Of a stretch of 9,329 nucleotides of DNA, positions 6,617 to 9,329 are shown in pieces. The position numbers were made by a program, and so were the translations under genes. How positions within the stretch are numbered: position 1 is the stretch's first letter; every line of letters starts with the position of its first letter. Location of the stretch: positions 1 through 9,329 of the forward strand of contig BNVB01000078.1 of NCBI GenBank assembly GCA_025997795.1, given 5' to 3'. This DNA comes from Spirochaetia bacterium. GTDB lineage: Bacteria; Spirochaetota; Spirochaetia; Treponematales; Breznakiellaceae. The notes under the pieces are model-generated. The model was not told the origin of the DNA, searched no databases, and saw nothing but the letters and a program-made list of their open reading frames with translations.

Positions 6617-7414
6617 TTACCTCTTTAGGGATGTGGCCGTACCAAGCATATTGTCGGTTGTTTGGATAGTCCGGGAATTAAATTCATAGGCACGCTGGGC
6701 TACGATTAAATTCACCATTTCGCTGATCACCGATACGTTGGACATTTCCAAAAATTTGTGGTAAATCTGGCCCATACCCATTTCGTTGGGCCGGCCGGGA
6801 ATAGGATCGCCTGAGGCATTGGTTATCTTAAAAAGATTTTCCCCCAAAGCGGTAAGCCCCACGGGGTTGGGAAAACGGTACAACTCTACCTGGCCCACCG
6901 GAATGGGATCATCGCTAATCTCCGGTACCTTTACTTCTACCCGGCCGTCTTTGCTTACATTGATACTGTCAGGCAAAAAGTGTTCGGGCATAACAATATC
7001 CGGAAGCAGCCAGTAACCTTCGCTCGTAACCATGCGGCCGGTCTCGTCAACCTTAAAGTTTCCGTTCCGGGTATAGGCATACGAGCCGTCCTGCAGCTGA
7101 ACCCGGAAAAAACCATCGCCCACAATGGCCATGTCGGTGGGTACATCGGTAGCCTGGGGCGATCCCTGACTGAATATCCGCTGGGTATCGGCCAGTTTAA
7201 CCCCGTGGCCCATCTGGGTTCCCACGGGAACCACCGTTTCTTCCGTGGCGGGGGTTCCTGCGGTCCGTATGGTTTGGTAGATCAGGTCTTCAAAATCGGC
7301 CCGTACTTTTTTATACCCGTGGGTATTAACGTTGGCCAGGTTGTTGGAAATGGTGTCGATATTGGATTGCTGTCCAATCATGCCGGAAGCGCCGGTCCAT
7401 AAACTCCGTACCAT
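6617..7414 (-). CDS. flgG: Flagellar distal rod protein FlgG
   Basis: FlgG forms the distal rod joining the basal body to the hook; in spirochaetes this lies in the periplasm. The product has 265 residues, the normal length for the family. The N-terminal rod-protein motif (SLWTGASGM, then ISNNLANVNTHGYKK at 22-36) and the C-terminal coiled region (MVNLIVAQRAYEFNSRTIQTTDNML) are both intact and pair to form the helical core of the rod. The central region contains the FlgG-type IVGDGFFRVQLQDGSYAYTRNG segment and RFPNPVGLTALGENLF. There is no cleaved signal peptide, as expected for substrates of the flagellar type III export apparatus. The ATG is fixed by GAGGAG five bases upstream. It lies 29 bases after flgF and five before flgJ. 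Confidence 0.97.
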   Translation of the reverse strand: MVRSLWTGASGMIGQQSNIDTISNNLANVNTHGYKKVRADFEDLIYQTIRTAGTPATEETVVPVGTQMGHGVKLADTQRIFSQGSPQATDVPTDMAIVGDGFFRVQLQDGSYAYTRNGNFKVDETGRMVTSEGYWLLPDIVMPEHFLPDSINVSKDGRVEVKVPEISDDPIPVGQVELYRFPNPVGLTALGENLFKITNASGDPIPGRPNEMGMGQIYHKFLEMSNVSVISEMVNLIVAQRAYEFNSRTIQTTDNMLGTATSLKR

Positions 7415-7443
7415 TAATGCTCCTCAATTTTAATGCTTAATGC
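7414..7443 (-). repeat. Three copies of GCATTAA in the flgF-flgG spacer
   Basis: Read on the minus strand, GCATTAA occurs at 7443-7437, 7436-7430 and 7420-7414. The first two are directly tandem, and the third runs into the flgG start codon (GCATTAATG). The strong GAGGAG ribosome site (7425-7420) lies between the second and third copies. It may be chance in an AT-rich spacer. Confidence 0.45.
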
Positions 7444-8298
7444 CTATCCGGCATATTTTGCGTACTGATTAATCAGGGTTCCCAGCATGGTATCGTGGGT
7501 CTGAATTATTTTTTGGTTTGCTTCGTAGGAACGGTTTACTTCGATCATTTGAACCATTTCTTTAACGGGGTCCACATTGGCGGCCTCGTTAAAACCCTGG
7601 AAAACCTTGGGCCGGGTCCCTGTCTCAAGTTCAAGGGGAGGGCCGGAAAATTCATTGGCCCCGTAAAGGCTGGAACCCTGTTTTTTAAGGTACCGGTCGC
7701 TTTCAAAACCAACAATCCGCAGGGTATCCAAAAGCACCACCCTGCCCCATTCATTGTCTTCCCGGCTTATCATGGTGTCCGGGTCGTCGGCATATTCGGC
7801 GTTAATCCAGACATTGCCGTCTTTATCAATTTTAAAGTTGTTTTCCTGTACCCGTACCGGCCCGTTTTGCCCCATCACCGGAAGGCCCTCTTTGGTTTCC
7901 AAAAAGCCCTCTTTGCCCCGCATAAAACTGCCGTTCCGGGTATACCGTTCGCCGTAGGGGGTATCAATTACAAAAAAACCCCTGCCGTCAAGGGCCAGAT
8001 CATAGTCGTTTTCCGTTTCCTTAAAAGCCCCCTGGGAAAAATCCACATAAAGTTCGTTCAGTTCCACCCCGGTACCCAGCTTGCCGATAATAGGCGCGCT
8101 GTCGCCGGAACCAAAGGGATTCCGGTGGAGTCCATCGTCGCCAATACGCCTAAGGAGCATTTCCGGATTAGCCTTAAGTGCGGTCTGTTCCCGTTTGTAC
8201 GAATCGGTATTAACGTTGGACAGGTTATTTGCCACCGAATCAAGCCGCCATTGCTGGGCCCGCATGCCGCTGGCGGCGGTATAAATGCCTTTGACCAC
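7444..8298 (-). CDS. flgF: Flagellar proximal rod protein FlgF (FlgG-like)
   Basis: FlgF is a proximal rod component, a paralogue of FlgG. From GTG at 8298 the product has 284 residues: (M)VKGIYTAASGMRAQQ, the N-terminal rod motif VANNLSNVNTDSYKR (22-36), the LALDGRGFFVIDTPYGERYTRNGSF core and the C-terminal motif MVQMIEVNRSYEANQKIIQTHDTML. The frame stays open upstream to an ATG at 8370, but that extension would run through the divergent tRNA promoter and does not resemble the family, whereas GTG 8298 has AAGGAG six bases upstream (8310-8305). Two FlgG-like genes in tandem are usual in spirochaetes; naming the first FlgF follows that convention. It heads the flgF-flgG-flgJ-phosphorylase unit. 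Confidence 0.93.
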   Translation of the reverse strand: MVKGIYTAASGMRAQQWRLDSVANNLSNVNTDSYKREQTALKANPEMLLRRIGDDGLHRNPFGSGDSAPIIGKLGTGVELNELYVDFSQGAFKETENDYDLALDGRGFFVIDTPYGERYTRNGSFMRGKEGFLETKEGLPVMGQNGPVRVQENNFKIDKDGNVWINAEYADDPDTMISREDNEWGRVVLLDTLRIVGFESDRYLKKQGSSLYGANEFSGPPLELETGTRPKVFQGFNEAANVDPVKEMVQMIEVNRSYEANQKIIQTHDTMLGTLINQYAKYAG

Positions 8299-8304
8299 TT
8301 CACA

Positions 8305-8310
8305 CTCCTT
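8305..8310 (-). promoter_or_regulatory. Ribosome binding site deciding the GTG start of flgF
   Basis: AAGGAG on the minus strand is separated by six bases (TGTGAA) from GTG at 8298-8296. This favours GTG over the ATG at 8370, which has no such site and would overlap the tRNA promoter. Confidence 0.8.
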
Positions 8311-8325
8311 CCTAGAGTATCGGTT

Positions 8326-8331
8326 TTTATA
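8326..8331 (-). promoter_or_regulatory. Possible -10 element of the flagellar rod operon
   Basis: TATAAA on the minus strand lies about 28 bases before the flgF start codon, a suitable place for a sigma-70 -10 box. No good -35 hexamer is seen at 16-18 bases (CTATTG or TATTGC), so it would need an activator or an extended -10. It sits next to the -35 of the divergent tRNA promoter. Confidence 0.3.
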
Positions 8332-8334
8332 CCG

Positions 8335-8363
8335 TTGACATAAGCCCGCAATAGCAGTATATT
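8335..8363 (+). promoter_or_regulatory. Consensus sigma-70 promoter of the tRNA-Leu gene
   Basis: A perfect TTGACA (8335-8340), a 17-base spacer and TATATT (8358-8363, five of six to consensus) lie 21 bases before the mature tRNA 5' end. Transcription would start near 8370, giving a leader of about 15 bases to be removed by RNase P. This is the best promoter in the window, as expected for a stable RNA. No T-rich terminator follows the tRNA, so it probably also drives tig. Confidence 0.85.
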
Positions 8364-8384
8364 GACACATTAAGACTTGAACCA

Positions 8385-8465
8385 GCGAGAGTGGTGAAAC
8401 TGGTAGACACGCTAGCCTTAGGAGCTAGTGCCCTCGGCATAAGGGTTCGAGTCCCTTCTCTCGCA
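8385..8465 (+). tRNA. tRNA-Leu (anticodon TAG)
   Basis: The 81-base sequence folds as a class II tRNA. The acceptor stem is GCGAGAG (8385-8391) with CTCTCGC (8458-8464), with discriminator A8465. The D-loop contains AACTGGTAGACAC. The anticodon stem CTAGC/GCTAG closes the loop CTTAGGA, giving anticodon TAG for CUN leucine codons. The long variable arm is TGCC-CTC-GGCA. The T stem AAGGG/CCCTT closes TTCGAGT. The A discriminator and long variable arm are leucine identity features. CCA is not encoded (the sequence continues CATT), so the cell must add it enzymatically. Confidence 0.97.
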
Positions 8466-8490
8466 CATTGTGCAAGAAAGGGAACTCGAA
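8446..8490 (+). repeat. Inverted repeat joining the tRNA-Leu 3' half to downstream sequence
   Basis: The 3' end of the tRNA (8446-8466: T loop, T stem strand, acceptor strand and one extra base) can pair with 8470-8490 across a three-base ATT loop. There are 17 Watson-Crick pairs, one G-U pair and three C-A mismatches over 21 positions. There is no T-run after it, so it is not a standard intrinsic terminator. In the primary transcript it would compete with the mature tRNA fold. Confidence 0.6.
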
Positions 8491-8547
8491 GGGTTGATGC
8501 CAAAGGGAAAGAGACCGCTGGCGCAGAAAACCCCAATTACGAGGAAA

Positions 8548-9329
8548 ATGGTGTCCGTATCCAAAGAAATTACCCGCCTGGAACATTCGGCGGTCAAACT
8601 GACCCTAACGGTGGGCAAGGACGATGTCCGCGCCCAGTATGATGAGCTTATCGGCGAATATGTAAAATCGGCGGCTATTCCCGGTTTCCGCAAGGGAAAA
8701 GTCCCCCGGGAAGTGCTGGAACGGAAGTTCGGCGCCAGCCTTAGGGATGAGGCGCTGAACAAGGTCTTTGGCAAGGTAATTACCGAAGTCTTTGAAGATG
8801 AAAATTTCCCCAAAGAGGACCAGCCCCTGCCCTATTCCACCCCCCGGCTGGACGAGAATAGCGAACCGGTCCTTGATTTTGAAAAAGACCTGACCTTTTC
8901 GGTTATATACGATGTCCTCCCCCAGCTTACCGTGGGTCCCTGGAAGGGTCTGGAAGCGGAAGTCCCCGATGTAAGTCTAAACGATGAAGATATAAACCGG
9001 GAACTTGAAGAAATCCGGGAACGGAACGCCATTGTCCTGGACCGGGACGAAAATGCCGCAGCGGCCAAAGACGATGTGGTTACCATTAACTATAGTGAGC
9101 TGGATTCAGAAGGTAATCCCCAGGCGGGAAGTGAACGGCAGGATTTTGTTTTTACCCTGGGTTCGGAATACAACCTGTACCGGTTTGACAACGAAATTAC
9201 CGGGATGAAAAAGGGAGAAACAAGGGATATTCCCAAGACCTTCCCCGCCGATTATGTCCACCAGGAGCTTGCCGGAAAATCCCTTACCATACGGGTTACC
9301 CTTACGGCCCTTAAACAGAAAAAACTGCC
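8548..9329 (+). CDS. tig: Trigger factor, ribosome-associated chaperone, C-terminus cut by the window edge
   Basis: Trigger factor binds the ribosome exit tunnel and helps nascent chains fold. The frame is open from ATG 8548 to the window edge, giving 260 of an expected 430-450 residues. The N-terminal ribosome-binding domain (about 1-115) begins MVSVSKEITRLEHSAVKL and contains the signature GFRKGKVP at 46-53, whose FRK tip contacts ribosomal protein L23. Residues about 165-255 form the FKBP-type PPIase domain (DDVVTINY, then FTLGSEYNLYRFDNEITGMKKGE). The start is uncertain by a few codons: GAGG (8541-8544) is only three bases from ATG 8548 but six from GTG 8551, and an in-frame ATG at 8497 would add 17 basic residues not typical of the family. 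It lies 82 bases after tRNA-Leu, probably co-transcribed. In many bacteria clpP and clpX follow tig; that region is outside the window. Confidence 0.95.
   Translation, partial: MVSVSKEITRLEHSAVKLTLTVGKDDVRAQYDELIGEYVKSAAIPGFRKGKVPREVLERKFGASLRDEALNKVFGKVITEVFEDENFPKEDQPLPYSTPRLDENSEPVLDFEKDLTFSVIYDVLPQLTVGPWKGLEAEVPDVSLNDEDINRELEEIRERNAIVLDRDENAAAAKDDVVTINYSELDSEGNPQAGSERQDFVFTLGSEYNLYRFDNEITGMKKGETRDIPKTFPADYVHQELAGKSLTIRVTLTALKQKKL

Noticed and set aside
8315..8325. CCGATA on the minus strand before flgF as a sigma-28 -10 box
   Set aside because: It partly matches GCCGATAA, but no TAAA-like -35 lies at about 15 bases.
7495..8343. Plus-strand open frame of 282 codons
   Set aside because: It is the complement of flgF, which is certain. 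The product has no recognisable motif.
8299..8370. Upstream ATG extending flgF by 24 residues
   Set aside because: The extension overlaps the divergent tRNA promoter, and the family motif begins right at the GTG start, which has AAGGAG.
8467..8547. Intrinsic terminator after the tRNA
   Set aside because: An inverted repeat is present but no U-run follows; read-through into tig is more likely.
8391..8642. Open frame starting MVKLVDTLALGASALG
   Set aside because: This is a well-known spurious translation of tRNA-Leu and runs out of frame into the start of tig.
1..9329. CRISPR array, insertion sequence or prophage
   Set aside because: No regularly spaced direct repeats, transposase or integrase frame, or terminal inverted repeats were seen.

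Overview
The window looks like chromosomal DNA of a spirochaete of the Treponema group. The grounds are a spirochaete-type flagellar rod cluster with a FlgJ that has only the rod-binding domain, a membrane-anchored YcgR-like PilZ protein beside it, moderate to high GC content, and a tRNA without an encoded CCA end. The composition fits the termite-gut treponemes better than the low-GC oral species. This assignment is inference; no 16S or other marker is present.

Layout. From the left edge to 3693, three minus-strand genes are packed with gaps of 11 and 17 bases: a PilZ/YcgR-type c-di-GMP receptor (3693-2584), a secreted HEAT-like repeat protein (2566-1370) and a ComEC/Rec2 DNA-uptake channel (1358 to beyond position 1, partial). 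A plus-strand CPBP-family membrane protease (3739-4419) is inserted between this group and the next. It appears to use a rare ATT start codon, and its 3' end overlaps the next gene by 20 bases. A second minus-strand group follows: flgF (8298-7444), flgG (7414-6617), a single-domain flgJ (6611-6186) and, overlapping flgJ by 8 bases, a GH13 subfamily 18 glucoside phosphorylase (6193-4400). On the far right, a consensus sigma-70 promoter drives tRNA-Leu(TAG) (8385-8465), followed by the trigger factor gene tig (8548 to beyond the right edge, partial).

How the genes relate. FlgF, FlgG and FlgJ build the flagellar rod, and the PilZ protein would let c-di-GMP act on motility or on the cell envelope. 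ComEC and the HEAT protein share the PilZ transcription unit. The phosphorylase is metabolic and is probably co-transcribed with the rod genes. Coding density is very high; no gene-free stretch exceeds about 90 bases, and no convincing intrinsic terminator was seen.

Most interesting signal. A short palindromic DNA element encoding Asn-Pro-Val-Ser-(Pro-Lys) appears in frame twice in the CPBP gene and once, on the other strand, in the phosphorylase gene. In the phosphorylase it looks like a clean seven-codon insertion in an otherwise conserved stretch. This resembles the protein-invading Rickettsia palindromic elements and may be an undescribed treponemal counterpart.
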